The notes under the pieces were generated by a model. The model was not told the DNA's origin and did not search any database. It was given only the letters and a program-made list of their open reading frames with translations. This document shows positions 1 to 6,363 of a stretch of 46,020 bases of DNA, in pieces. The position numbers and the translations under genes are program-made. Source of the stretch: JADFRG01 sp048054495 (GTDB lineage Bacteria > Chloroflexota > Anaerolineae > Anaerolineales > E44-bin32); NCBI GenBank assembly GCA_048054495.1, contig JBGMQN010000050.1:1-46020 (forward strand), read 5' to 3'. The first letter of the stretch is position 1. Each line of letters opens with the position of its first letter.

Positions 1-1743
1 ACGCTGACTATCATTCAAGAACATCTGCGGTCTGCGGCCGACGAGATGTTCGTACGCTTGGGGAAGGCTAGCAAGAGCCCTATCATTTACGAGGTGCTGG
101 ACTACTCCTGCGCCCTAATTAGCACCGAAAGCGAACTCCTTGCTGAGGCGCAGGGCGTGCCGGGTTTCACGGGCGTCTTGCCTTTCGCGGTTCAGTCCAT
201 TGTCGACAAATACATACCGGCCGAGATGCAGCCAGGCGATGTCTACGCAACAAACGATCCATACGCGGGAGGTGGGACGCACCTATCCGACGTGTGTTTG
301 ATCGGGCCGATATTTTGGGAGGGCGAGCTCGTGGCCTTCGCAGCCAACAAAGCGCACTGGACTGAGGTAGGCGGGATGGCGGCTGGCAGCTGGACGACCG
401 ATGCCACCGAGATCTATCAAGAAGGGCTGCAACTGCCGGCTGTGAAGCTGTATGAGGCCGGGGAAGCGGTCAGCAGTCTGATCGACATCATCTCTGCCAA
501 CGTCCGTCTGCCAGAGATGACCCTATCGGATCTGTATGCTGGCGTAGCCGCCATACGTGCCGGCGAGGCTCGTGTCCACGAGATATGTGAGCGACACGGT
601 TTGTCGGCCTTGCGCCAGAGCATACAGGAGATGCTAGATCAAGGTGAAATCGTGGCCCGCGATGGACTCTCGGCATTGCCGAACGGCACCTATGAGGCCT
701 CCGATTGGATGGATGACGACGGATTGAGCGAGGATCCGATCCCAATTCAGGTAAAGGTCACGATCGACGATGAGAACTTCATCGCGGACTTCACCGGTTC
801 GTCTCCTCAAGTCGCAGGCCCAATTAACGGTACGTGGGCCAGGCTTCAGTCCTCTTGCCGCGTGGTTTTCAAGGCGGTCACCTCTCCCGGCCATCCGAAC
901 AGCGAAGGCAGCTTTCGACCGGTAAAGGTCATCTGCCCTGAGGGCACGATCTTTCGCGCCAAGCGCCCGGCTCCGGTTTCTACCTACTGGGAAGCAGGGG
1001 CAGCCGCGGTGGATCTGTTGTGGCGCGCCCTCTTTCCAATTGCCCAGGATCGCCTGACCGTCGGACACTTCCTTAGCATCTGCGGCACGAGCCTGGCGGG
1101 CAAAGATGCAAACGGCGATTTGTTTGTGCTCGTCGAGCCGCAGGCCGGCGGATGGGGGGCGGGCGTGGACAGAGATGGAGAAAGCGGCCTCGTGGCCCAA
1201 GGCGACGGCGAGACCTACAACATCCCAGTGGAGGTGTGCGAGGCGCGGTACCCGATCCTGGTGGAGCAATACGCCTTTGATAATTCACCGCATGGCGCGG
1301 GGGAGTATCGCGGTGGCAGGGGCCTGGTTCGCGACTATCGTATTCTTTGTGAGGAGGCCGCTCTAACAACCACATTCGGACGTCACCGATTCGCTCCGTG
1401 GGGCGCAGGAGGCGGCCAAGATGGCTCCACCAACGCAGCGGCCGTTCTTCCTCAGGGATCGGACAAGCCCTCGGTCTGGCGTGGAAAGCTTGCCCGCTAC
1501 CCTCTTCGAAAGGGAGATCTTGCACGGTTGATTACTGGTACTGGGGGAGGTTATGGTAACCCGCATGATCGCCCTATCGATCGAGTGCGAGAAGATGTCA
1601 GAAACGGCCTAGTAACGCTGCAGCAGGCAGAAGAACTTTACGGAGTAAGGCTGCAGTCGGAAACATTGGAGCTATCAGGAATCAGCGCGCAAAGGAAAAG
1701 GCGCAGCGACGACGCCCGAGACAGTGCAAAGATAGAGAGTTGA
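1..1743 (+). CDS. Hydantoinase B/oxoprolinase family protein, 5'-truncated by window edge
   Basis: HyuB-type subunit of the N-methylhydantoinase / 5-oxoprolinase family, which with a HyuA partner performs ATP-dependent hydrolysis of cyclic amides (hydantoins, 5-oxoproline); cytoplasmic. Family hallmarks are seen in order: DYSCAL near the N-terminus, GDVYATNDPYAGGGTHLSD, FTGSSPQVAGPING, a YPILVEQY region and the C-terminal GGGYGNP. The reading frame is open to base 1, and the residues before the first in-frame ATG (base 46) still match the family (an EHLRSAADEM-like stretch), so the real start lies outside the window. The last ~30 residues are polar and not conserved. The matching HyuA gene would be expected upstream. 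The stop is followed within 10 bp by the promoter of the thiamine operon, with no terminator hairpin visible between. Substrate is not predictable from sequence. Confidence 0.9.
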   Translation, partial: TLTIIQEHLRSAADEMFVRLGKASKSPIIYEVLDYSCALISTESELLAEAQGVPGFTGVLPFAVQSIVDKYIPAEMQPGDVYATNDPYAGGGTHLSDVCLIGPIFWEGELVAFAANKAHWTEVGGMAAGSWTTDATEIYQEGLQLPAVKLYEAGEAVSSLIDIISANVRLPEMTLSDLYAGVAAIRAGEARVHEICERHGLSALRQSIQEMLDQGEIVARDGLSALPNGTYEASDWMDDDGLSEDPIPIQVKVTIDDENFIADFTGSSPQVAGPINGTWARLQSSCRVVFKAVTSPGHPNSEGSFRPVKVICPEGTIFRAKRPAPVSTYWEAGAAAVDLLWRALFPIAQDRLTVGHFLSICGTSLAGKDANGDLFVLVEPQAGGWGAGVDRDGESGLVAQGDGETYNIPVEVCEARYPILVEQYAFDNSPHGAGEYRGGRGLVRDYRILCEEAALTTTFGRHRFAPWGAGGGQDGSTNAAAVLPQGSDKPSVWRGKLARYPLRKGDLARLITGTGGGYGNPHDRPIDRVREDVRNGLVTLQQAEELYGVRLQSETLELSGISAQRKRRSDDARDSAKIES

Positions 1744-1753
1744 CGATATTTGC

Positions 1754-1782
1754 TTGACCCGCGCTATCCGAGGCGATAGAAT
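1754..1782 (+). promoter_or_regulatory. Sigma70-type promoter of the thiamine operon
   Basis: TTGACC (1754-1759), a 17-bp spacer, then TAGAAT (1777-1782). Both boxes are near consensus with ideal spacing. Transcription would start at about 1789, a few bases upstream of the riboswitch aptamer. Start site is inferred. Confidence 0.7.
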
Positions 1783-1796
1783 CTGAGCAGCAGAGT

Positions 1797-1882
1797 ACAA
1801 CGGGGAGCCTACGGGCTGAGAGGAGGGCCGGAATGCCCTCGACCCGCGAACCTGATCCGGATAATACCGGCGGAGGGATTGT
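1797..1882 (+). ncRNA. TPP (THI-box) riboswitch aptamer
   Basis: The conserved thiamine pyrophosphate aptamer core is visible: GGGGAGCC (1802-1809), CUGAGA (1816-1821), ACCC (1842-1845), ACCUGAUC (1850-1857) and the GGAUAAUACC...GGAGGGA block (1859-1878). Helices can be drawn: P1 ACAA/UUGU (weak), P3 GCC/GGC, an optional P3a GAGGGC/GCCCUC (1823-1828/1835-1840) and P5 CCGG/CCGG. It lies directly upstream of thiamine pyrophosphokinase, as expected for a TPP-controlled gene. Its 3' strand GGCGGAGGG (1869-1877) is perfectly complementary to 1907-1915 inside the downstream terminator, giving an antiterminator alternative. Confidence 0.95.
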
Positions 1883-1905
1883 CGATCGAACCATTTTGAA
1901 ACCCG

Positions 1906-1932
1906 CCCCTCCGCCAGGAGGGGTTTTTGTTT
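1906..1932 (+). terminator. Riboswitch expression platform: intrinsic terminator containing the thiN ribosome-binding site
   Basis: A 7-bp GC stem CCCCTCC (1906-1912) / GGAGGGG (1917-1923) with GCCA loop is followed by TTTTTGTTT. The 3' arm together with 1916 reads AGGAGGGG, a strong Shine-Dalgarno 7 nt before the TTG start at 1931. The competing antiterminator pairs 1869-1877 with 1907-1915 (9 bp, perfect). Ligand-bound aptamer should therefore favour the terminator, which also hides the Shine-Dalgarno. Confidence 0.85.
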
Positions 1933-2575
1933 GAGAGTCGCAATATTCGCCAACGGGGTGATTGAGAACGTTGAACGCGCCCGCGAGGCGACAGAGACTG
2001 CGGACCTCATGCTCGCCGCGAACGGTGGGGCACTGCACTGCTTGCGCCTGGGCCTGATCCCGGACATCGTAATTGGAGATTTCGATTCGCTGGATGATGG
2101 CAGCCGACAGGCTCTGGAAGCCGGCGGTACGGAGTTTATTGTCCATCTGCCAAACAAAGATCAGACCGATCTCGAGCTGGCGCTCCTGACCGCTCTGGCT
2201 CGCGATGCCGAAAAGATTACGGTGTTGGGCGCGATGGGCGGCCGCCTGGACATGACGGTCGCCAACGTTCTCCTTCTCACGCTTCCGGAGCTTAGCGAGG
2301 CCCAGGTTGAGCTATGGCATGGAGACCAGACGGCCTGGCTCATTCGTCCCCCCGGCGGTCCGATGTTGGGCAAGCCGGGCGAAATAGTGAGCCTGATCCC
2401 GTTGGGTGGGGACGCGCAGGGTGTTGCCACGCAGGATCTGGAGTATGTCATGGAGGATGGGACGCTGGAGTCCGGACCCGGGAGAGGCATCAGCAATGTG
2501 ATCGTCGGGCCGAATCCGCGGGTCAAACTGCGCGCAGGCGCGCTGCTCGCAGTGCATGTGCCCGAAGCCGCCTGA
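1931..2575 (+). CDS. thiN: Thiamine pyrophosphokinase
   Basis: Transfers pyrophosphate from ATP to thiamine to give thiamine diphosphate; cytoplasmic last step of thiamine salvage. The 214-residue length is normal for the family. Motifs seen: AANGGA (res ~33-38), the metal/ATP-binding PDIVIGDFDSL (~48-58), KDQTDLE (~79-85) and LGAMGGRLDMTVAN (~101-114), where many homologues have DH in place of DM. The start is TTG at 1931, chosen because an AGGAGGGG site lies 7 nt upstream and the protein begins directly with the first beta-strand. First gene of a TPP-riboswitch operon; followed by a thiamine-binding protein 26 bp downstream. The stop-hairpin-start overlap means the kinase is likely repressed by its own product. 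Confidence 0.95.
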   Translation: MRVAIFANGVIENVERAREATETADLMLAANGGALHCLRLGLIPDIVIGDFDSLDDGSRQALEAGGTEFIVHLPNKDQTDLELALLTALARDAEKITVLGAMGGRLDMTVANVLLLTLPELSEAQVELWHGDQTAWLIRPPGGPMLGKPGEIVSLIPLGGDAQGVATQDLEYVMEDGTLESGPGRGISNVIVGPNPRVKLRAGALLAVHVPEAA

Positions 2576-2601
2576 GATATAGGAAGCAGAGGAGAAGACT
2601 T

Positions 2602-2907
2602 ATGGCGCTCGATCCAAGTAGAAAGGTGACTGTGGCCGTCCAGGTGCTACCCCTGGTGGAGGATGTCTATCCGGTGGTTGATCGGGCCATCCAGGTGATC
2701 GCCCAGAGCGGCGTGCAATATGAAGTCGGGCCGATGGAAACCGTAATGGAGGGGCAAATAGACGAGCTTCTGGAAATCGCAAAGAGCGCCCATCTGACGT
2801 GCCTGGAAGCCGGTGCAGACCAGGTCGTGACCCTCATCAAGATCAGCGATCGGGCGGATGGAACAAGTATCGAGGAGAAGGTAGGCAAGTACAGGACTGG
2901 CGAATGA
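2602..2907 (+). CDS. MTH1187-family thiamine-binding protein
   Basis: Small (101 aa) ferredoxin-like-fold protein of the MTH1187/YkoF thiamine-binding group (PF01910). Visible signatures are VAVQVLPL at the first strand, the YEVGPMETVMEG turn and the closing KVGKY segment. Members bind thiamine or its pyrimidine moiety and are frequently encoded beside ThiXYZ/YkoCDE-type transporters. The ATG at 2602 has a GAGGAGAAG Shine-Dalgarno. Its stop overlaps the permease start (ATGA at 2904-2907), implying translational coupling. It has no signal peptide, so it acts in the cytoplasm, possibly as a carrier or buffer for imported thiamine; that role is inference. Confidence 0.85.
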   Translation: MALDPSRKVTVAVQVLPLVEDVYPVVDRAIQVIAQSGVQYEVGPMETVMEGQIDELLEIAKSAHLTCLEAGADQVVTLIKISDRADGTSIEEKVGKYRTGE

Positions 2908-3722
2908 GTGTTTCTGCTTCGGCTCTGCTAAAGAGACCTGGCAATCGCTTTATCCGCAATTTCATCCCGCCTTTGCTGTTGATCCTGTTCTTAATCGCAA
3001 TCTGGCAGTTGGCAGCAGACCTTGGCGGGCTCTCAAGCTTCATTCTCCCCTCGCCGCTTGGGGTGGCGCAGGCCGCATGGGAAACGCGTGATCTGCTGTT
3101 CCCGGCTATAGGGATAACCATGATAGAGACCATGATTGGTCTCGTCATCGCGACGCTGCTGGGAATTGCGATCGCGGCTGCTATTGACCTCTCGGCCACG
3201 TTTCGGCGGGCTGTGTATCCGATCTTGGTGGCCTCACAGACCGTTCAGATCCTCGCCATAGCTCCGCTGCTCATTATCTGGTTTGGTTTTGGATTGCTTC
3301 CGACAGTGTTCATCGTGGTCTTGATCTGTTTCTTTCCGCTGGCTCTCAACTCTGCGGATGGTTTGGCCTCGGCCGATCCAGAGCAAGTGAATTTGCTCAG
3401 AGCAATGAATGCAACGCGCGGTCAGATTTGGCGAATGGTGCGACTTCCTTCTGCATTACCCGCCTTTTTCACGGGACTGCGCATCGCGGTGACCTACAGC
3501 GTGGTAGGAGCCACGATTGGGGAGTGGGTCGGTGGCACCGGAGGTCTGGGCCTGTACATGCTGCGCTCGAAGAACGCGCTTGCGACAGACCAGGTCTTCG
3601 TCGCTATCGTGGTTACTTCGGCTATCAGCATCGGGTTGTTCGTTCTGGTCTACCTGATCGAACGCATGGCATTGCCGTGGTATCACACGCAAGCTCGGGA
3701 CGAGGCATGGGAGACAACTTGA
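2904..3722 (+). CDS. thiX: ABC transporter permease, thiamine/pyrimidine precursor type (ThiX-like)
   Basis: Inner-membrane permease of the SsuC/TauC/ThiX type (PF00528), 272 aa. About six hydrophobic segments are seen, starting with IPPLLLILFLIAIWQLA (~res 20-36). The EAA loop contacting the ATPase reads NLLRAMNATRGQIWRMVRLP; the C-terminal part includes GATIGEWVGGTGGLG. The start is ATG at 2904, overlapping the previous stop. With the solute-binding protein (3775) and ATPase (4747) it forms a complete importer under a TPP riboswitch, which is the basis for assigning a thiamine, HMP or formylaminopyrimidine substrate. A nitrate/sulfonate/taurine role cannot be excluded from the permease alone but fits the context poorly. 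Confidence 0.88.
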   Translation: MSVSASALLKRPGNRFIRNFIPPLLLILFLIAIWQLAADLGGLSSFILPSPLGVAQAAWETRDLLFPAIGITMIETMIGLVIATLLGIAIAAAIDLSATFRRAVYPILVASQTVQILAIAPLLIIWFGFGLLPTVFIVVLICFFPLALNSADGLASADPEQVNLLRAMNATRGQIWRMVRLPSALPAFFTGLRIAVTYSVVGATIGEWVGGTGGLGLYMLRSKNALATDQVFVAIVVTSAISIGLFVLVYLIERMALPWYHTQARDEAWETT

Positions 3723-3774
3723 GTAGAGAGTTCGGTCGACCGTGTTGCGGCCCTATCGCGGGGAGATTAGCTGA

Positions 3775-4734
3775 ATGAAAAGCATATTGGCTATAGCGGC
3801 ATCGATGATCGCGCTTGGGGCGTGCGCAAGTCAGGCCGAAGAACTCACGCCTGTGACGCTCATGCTCGACTGGGTTCCCAACACCAACCACACCGGGATC
3901 TTCGTCGCTCAGCGGGAAGGTTACTTTGAGGATGCAGGCCTGGAAGTCGAAATCATACAGCCGGGCGAAGTCTTTGCCGAGCAGGCGGTGGCTGGCGGAG
4001 CAGCGGACTTTGGCATCAGCTTTCAAGAACAGGTCACCCTGGCCCGCGCAGACGGAGTTCCTTTGGTGTCGATCGCGGCCATTATTCAAAACAATTCCTC
4101 GGCCTTCGCGAGTCGAACGGGGGGATCGCCGGCCGATTGGGAAGGCCTACGCTACGGCTCCTTCGGAAGCCCCTTTGAAGAACCGACGCTCCGGGGGCTC
4201 ATGGGCTGTGACGGCGCGGAATATGAGTCGCTGGAGATCGTGAACACCGGGTTTTCGGACCCTCTGGCCTTGCTGGAACAGGAGCAGATCGAACTGGCAT
4301 GGATCTTCTACGGCTGGCAGGGCATACAGGCCAAGCTGCAGGGCATCGATCTCGAGCTGGTGATGATGGAGGACTGGTTTGACTGCATACCTGACTACTA
4401 CACGCCCGTTTTCATCACCGCAGAGTCGACGATTGACGAACAACCCGAAATCGTGCGCGCCTTCTTGGAAGCGGTGTCCAGGGGATACCGATTCGCAATC
4501 GACGACCCGGCTGCAGCGGCCGACATCCTTCTGGATGCGGTCCCGGAGCTCGACGGACAGCTGGTGCAAGAGAGTCAGGAATGGCTTTCCCCGCGCTACC
4601 AGGCGGAGGCCGCGAGATGGGGCGAGCAGGAACTCGAAGTGTGGAAAGCCTACTCCCAATGGATGGCGGAACATGACATCCTTGCTGAGGCGATCCAGGC
4701 CGAACGAGCGTTCACCAACGAGTACCTGCCGTAA
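3775..4734 (+). CDS. thiY: ABC transporter substrate-binding lipoprotein, NMT1/ThiY-like
   Basis: Extracytoplasmic solute receptor of the NMT1/THI5-like group (PF09084), 319 aa. The N-terminus is a lipoprotein signal: a hydrophobic run ending LGAC at about residue 17. The mature protein starts with LMLDWVPNTNHTGIFVAQ, the strand-helix typical of pyrimidine-precursor binding proteins, followed by a GAADFGIS loop. A GGGGAG ribosome-binding site precedes the ATG. Aromatic residues around DWFDCIPDYY could line the ligand pocket (inference). Lies 52 bp after the permease and 12 bp before the ATPase. Ligand is most likely thiamine or a pyrimidine precursor, because the operon also holds a thiamine kinase and thiamine-binding protein but no visible biosynthetic gene. 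Confidence 0.9.
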   Translation: MKSILAIAASMIALGACASQAEELTPVTLMLDWVPNTNHTGIFVAQREGYFEDAGLEVEIIQPGEVFAEQAVAGGAADFGISFQEQVTLARADGVPLVSIAAIIQNNSSAFASRTGGSPADWEGLRYGSFGSPFEEPTLRGLMGCDGAEYESLEIVNTGFSDPLALLEQEQIELAWIFYGWQGIQAKLQGIDLELVMMEDWFDCIPDYYTPVFITAESTIDEQPEIVRAFLEAVSRGYRFAIDDPAAAADILLDAVPELDGQLVQESQEWLSPRYQAEAARWGEQELEVWKAYSQWMAEHDILAEAIQAERAFTNEYLP

Positions 4735-4746
4735 GAGCTCGACTTG

Positions 4747-5505
4747 ATGCCCAAGCTCGAACTGCGGAATATATACAAATCCTTCCAGATCAACGGCCGG
4801 AACATTGAGGCATTGAGGGGCATCTCGCTGCAAGTGGAGGCGGGAGAATTCGTGACGCTCGTCGGGCCCTCCGGGAGTGGGAAGAGCACGCTCTTCAACC
4901 TCGTAGCAGGGTTGCTCGAACCGGAAGAGGGAGAGTTCTGGTTGGATGGCCAATTACAGCGTGAGCGAACCGGGAAATTCGGGTATATGCCGCAGCGTGA
5001 CCTGCTGCTGCCGTGGCGGAGCGTGACGGACAATGTCGCAATCCCACTGGAATTGGACGGAGTGGATCGGGGCGCAGCTCGCGCGCGCGCGCAAGAGATG
5101 CTGGTTCGCTTTGGGCTTGAGGAATTCGGGGAATCCTATCCGTCTGCCCTTTCGGGGGGCATGCGCCAACGCGCGGCACTGCTCAGAACGATCTTGACCG
5201 AGCAGGACGTACTGCTGCTCGACGAGCCTTTCGGCGCACTGGATGCATTGACGCGCAGAGAGCTGCAAGATTGGCTGCTCGAAGTTTGGCAGGAATACTC
5301 AAAGACCCTATTCTTCATCACGCATGACGTGGAGGAAGCGCTTTACCTTGGAGATCGTGTGGTGGTGCTGAGCGCAAGGCCCGGACACATTGTGGAGATC
5401 TTGAACGTCAACCTGCCTCGGCCCAGGCGGCCGGGAATGATCGCGCGGCCGGAATTTGGGCAGCAGGCGGCATTATTGCTCAGGGCGCTTGGGATCCGTG
5501 ACTGA
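4747..5505 (+). CDS. thiZ: ABC transporter ATP-binding protein (ThiZ-like)
   Basis: ATPase of the importer, 252 aa, peripheral membrane protein. Walker A GPSGSGKST (~res 39-47), Q-loop MPQRDLLLPW (~80-89), signature LSGGMRQR (~136-143), Walker B VLLLDEPFGALD (~156-167) and H-loop ITHDVEEAL are all intact. The sequence belongs to the SsuB/TauB/ThiZ branch. ATG at 4747 is preferred over a TTG one codon earlier. Its 3' end overlaps the next gene by 8 bp, suggesting coupled translation with the DUF402 protein. Confidence 0.93.
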   Translation: MPKLELRNIYKSFQINGRNIEALRGISLQVEAGEFVTLVGPSGSGKSTLFNLVAGLLEPEEGEFWLDGQLQRERTGKFGYMPQRDLLLPWRSVTDNVAIPLELDGVDRGAARARAQEMLVRFGLEEFGESYPSALSGGMRQRAALLRTILTEQDVLLLDEPFGALDALTRRELQDWLLEVWQEYSKTLFFITHDVEEALYLGDRVVVLSARPGHIVEILNVNLPRPRRPGMIARPEFGQQAALLLRALGIRD

Positions 5506-5977
5506 GCGGGTCACGGTCCGGAAGCTCGATGCCATGGGCGCAGAAGTCCTCCGGTACTCCGGGAAAATCCTTCGCCGATCGGAGACGAGCTTGGTGCTCG
5601 AGGCGATCTTTGACATGGAAGAACGCGAGTTTCACGGTCTGGTGTTTCGGCCCGGCGATAGATTCGTCGAGACCCACTACCGCGACCGTTGGTACAACGT
5701 TCTCGCAATCTATGACGTTGATACGGGAGAGCTCAAGGGTTGGTATTGCAACATCGCCCGTCCGGCCCAGATCGAAGATGCCACGCTTTCAGCCGAAGAT
5801 CTTGCTCTGGATCTGATTGTCCGATTAGATGGAAGCTGGTTTGTGCTCGACGAGGACGAGTTCGCGGCGTTGGACCTAGATTCCGCGGATCGCGCGCATG
5901 CCCAGGCCGCGTTGCGGGAGCTGCAACGCTATGCAGACTCGCTCGACGGTCCTTTTGCCGTGGAGAGGCGGATATGA
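5498..5977 (+). CDS. DUF402 family protein (FomD/Ntdp-like putative phosphohydrolase)
   Basis: A 159-residue protein of the DUF402 family (PF04167). Visible family features: FHGLVFRPGDRFVETHYRDRW, a YDVDTGELKGWYCNIARP segment and the acidic LDLIVRLDGSWFVLDEDEF block, which supplies metal-binding Asp/Glu in characterised relatives. Known members include FomD (a CDP-linked phosphonate hydrolase) and a staphylococcal nucleoside tri/diphosphatase, so a metal-dependent diphosphate hydrolase is the best general guess. The start GTG at 5498 overlaps thiZ, which places it in the TPP-controlled operon; a role on thiamine phosphates is possible but only inferred. The C-terminus ends just before the 46-bp duplicate that borders the scaffold gap. 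Confidence 0.8.
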   Translation: MTERVTVRKLDAMGAEVLRYSGKILRRSETSLVLEAIFDMEEREFHGLVFRPGDRFVETHYRDRWYNVLAIYDVDTGELKGWYCNIARPAQIEDATLSAEDLALDLIVRLDGSWFVLDEDEFAALDLDSADRAHAQAALRELQRYADSLDGPFAVERRI

Positions 5978-5978
5978 T

Positions 5979-6170
5979 CTGAACATTGGCCGGGTTGCAC
6001 GCGAATACAGGGATTTGAAAGGGANNNNNNNNNNNNNNNNNNNNNNNNNNNNNNNNNNNNNNNNNNNNNNNNNNNNNNNNNNNNNNNNNNNNNNNNNNNN
6101 NNNNNNNNNNNNNNNNNNNNNNNNCTGAACATTGGCCGGGTTGCACGCGAATACAGGGATTTGAAAGGGA
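5979..6170. other. Scaffold gap (100 N) flanked by identical 46-bp ends
   Basis: Bases 5979-6024 and 6125-6170 are identical, with 100 N (6025-6124) between. This is the expected appearance of two contigs whose ends overlap but were not merged. The true distance between the DUF402 gene and tRNA-Asn is then about 146 bp shorter than drawn. No gene is seen in 5978-6261. A biological direct repeat cannot be excluded here by reading frame. Confidence 0.85.
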
Positions 6171-6220
6171 AGTTGCGGCGATGATAGATTGTAGTCCAAC
6201 CGGTTCCTGAGGATAGAGAG

Positions 6221-6238
6221 AGCCCTGCGTACAGGGCT
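6221..6238 (+). terminator. Hairpin downstream of the thiamine operon (possible terminator)
   Basis: Perfect AGCCCTG / CAGGGCT stem (6221-6227/6232-6238) with a CGTA loop. There is no clear T-tract, so termination is only suggested by position after the thiamine operon and before the tRNA promoter. Confidence 0.4.
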
Positions 6239-6245
6239 CATTGTG

Positions 6246-6251
6246 TATAAT
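6246..6251 (+). promoter_or_regulatory. -10 box of tRNA-Asn
   Basis: Perfect TATAAT ending 10 nt before the mature tRNA 5' end. The -35 position falls in the preceding hairpin and has no good match. Start site would give a very short leader. Confidence 0.5.
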
Positions 6252-6261
6252 CGTTTTTCAT

Positions 6262-6334
6262 TCCTCGGTAGCTCAACTGGCAGAGCATCCGGCTGTTAAC
6301 CGGAGGGTTACTGGTTCGAATCCAGTCCGAGGAG
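6262..6334 (+). tRNA. tRNA-Asn (GTT)
   Basis: 73-nt cloverleaf: acceptor TCCTCGG/CCGAGGA (6262-6268/6327-6333) with G discriminator at 6334, D-arm GCTCAACTGGCAGAGC, anticodon stem TCCGG/CCGGA, loop CTGTTAA with anticodon GTT at 6295-6297, variable loop, and T-arm ACTGG-TTCGAAT-CCAGT. CCA is not encoded. All helices are intact. Confidence 0.97.
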
Positions 6335-6342
6335 CTTTTGAT

Positions 6343-6363
6343 TCCTTCTAGCTCAGTTGGCAG
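6343..6363 (+). pseudogene. Truncated tRNA-like 5' fragment
   Basis: TCCTTCTAGCTCAGTTGGCAG resembles a tRNA 5' acceptor strand plus D-arm, and lies 8 nt after tRNA-Asn in the same orientation. The sequence then stops matching any tRNA. The stop codon and last codons of the minus-strand PucC-like gene (ends 6353) lie inside it. Probably the remnant of a second tRNA gene lost by deletion. Confidence 0.45.

Noticed and set aside
634..1269. Long minus-strand frame inside the hydantoinase gene
   Set aside because: Antisense shadow of a clearly conserved plus-strand protein; composition and lack of motifs do not support it.
5979..6170. 46-bp direct repeat as attachment site or target-site duplication
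   Set aside because: It exactly flanks a 100-N gap, as does the 55-bp pair in tal-pgi, which provably collapses to one copy. Unmerged contig overlap is the simpler reading.
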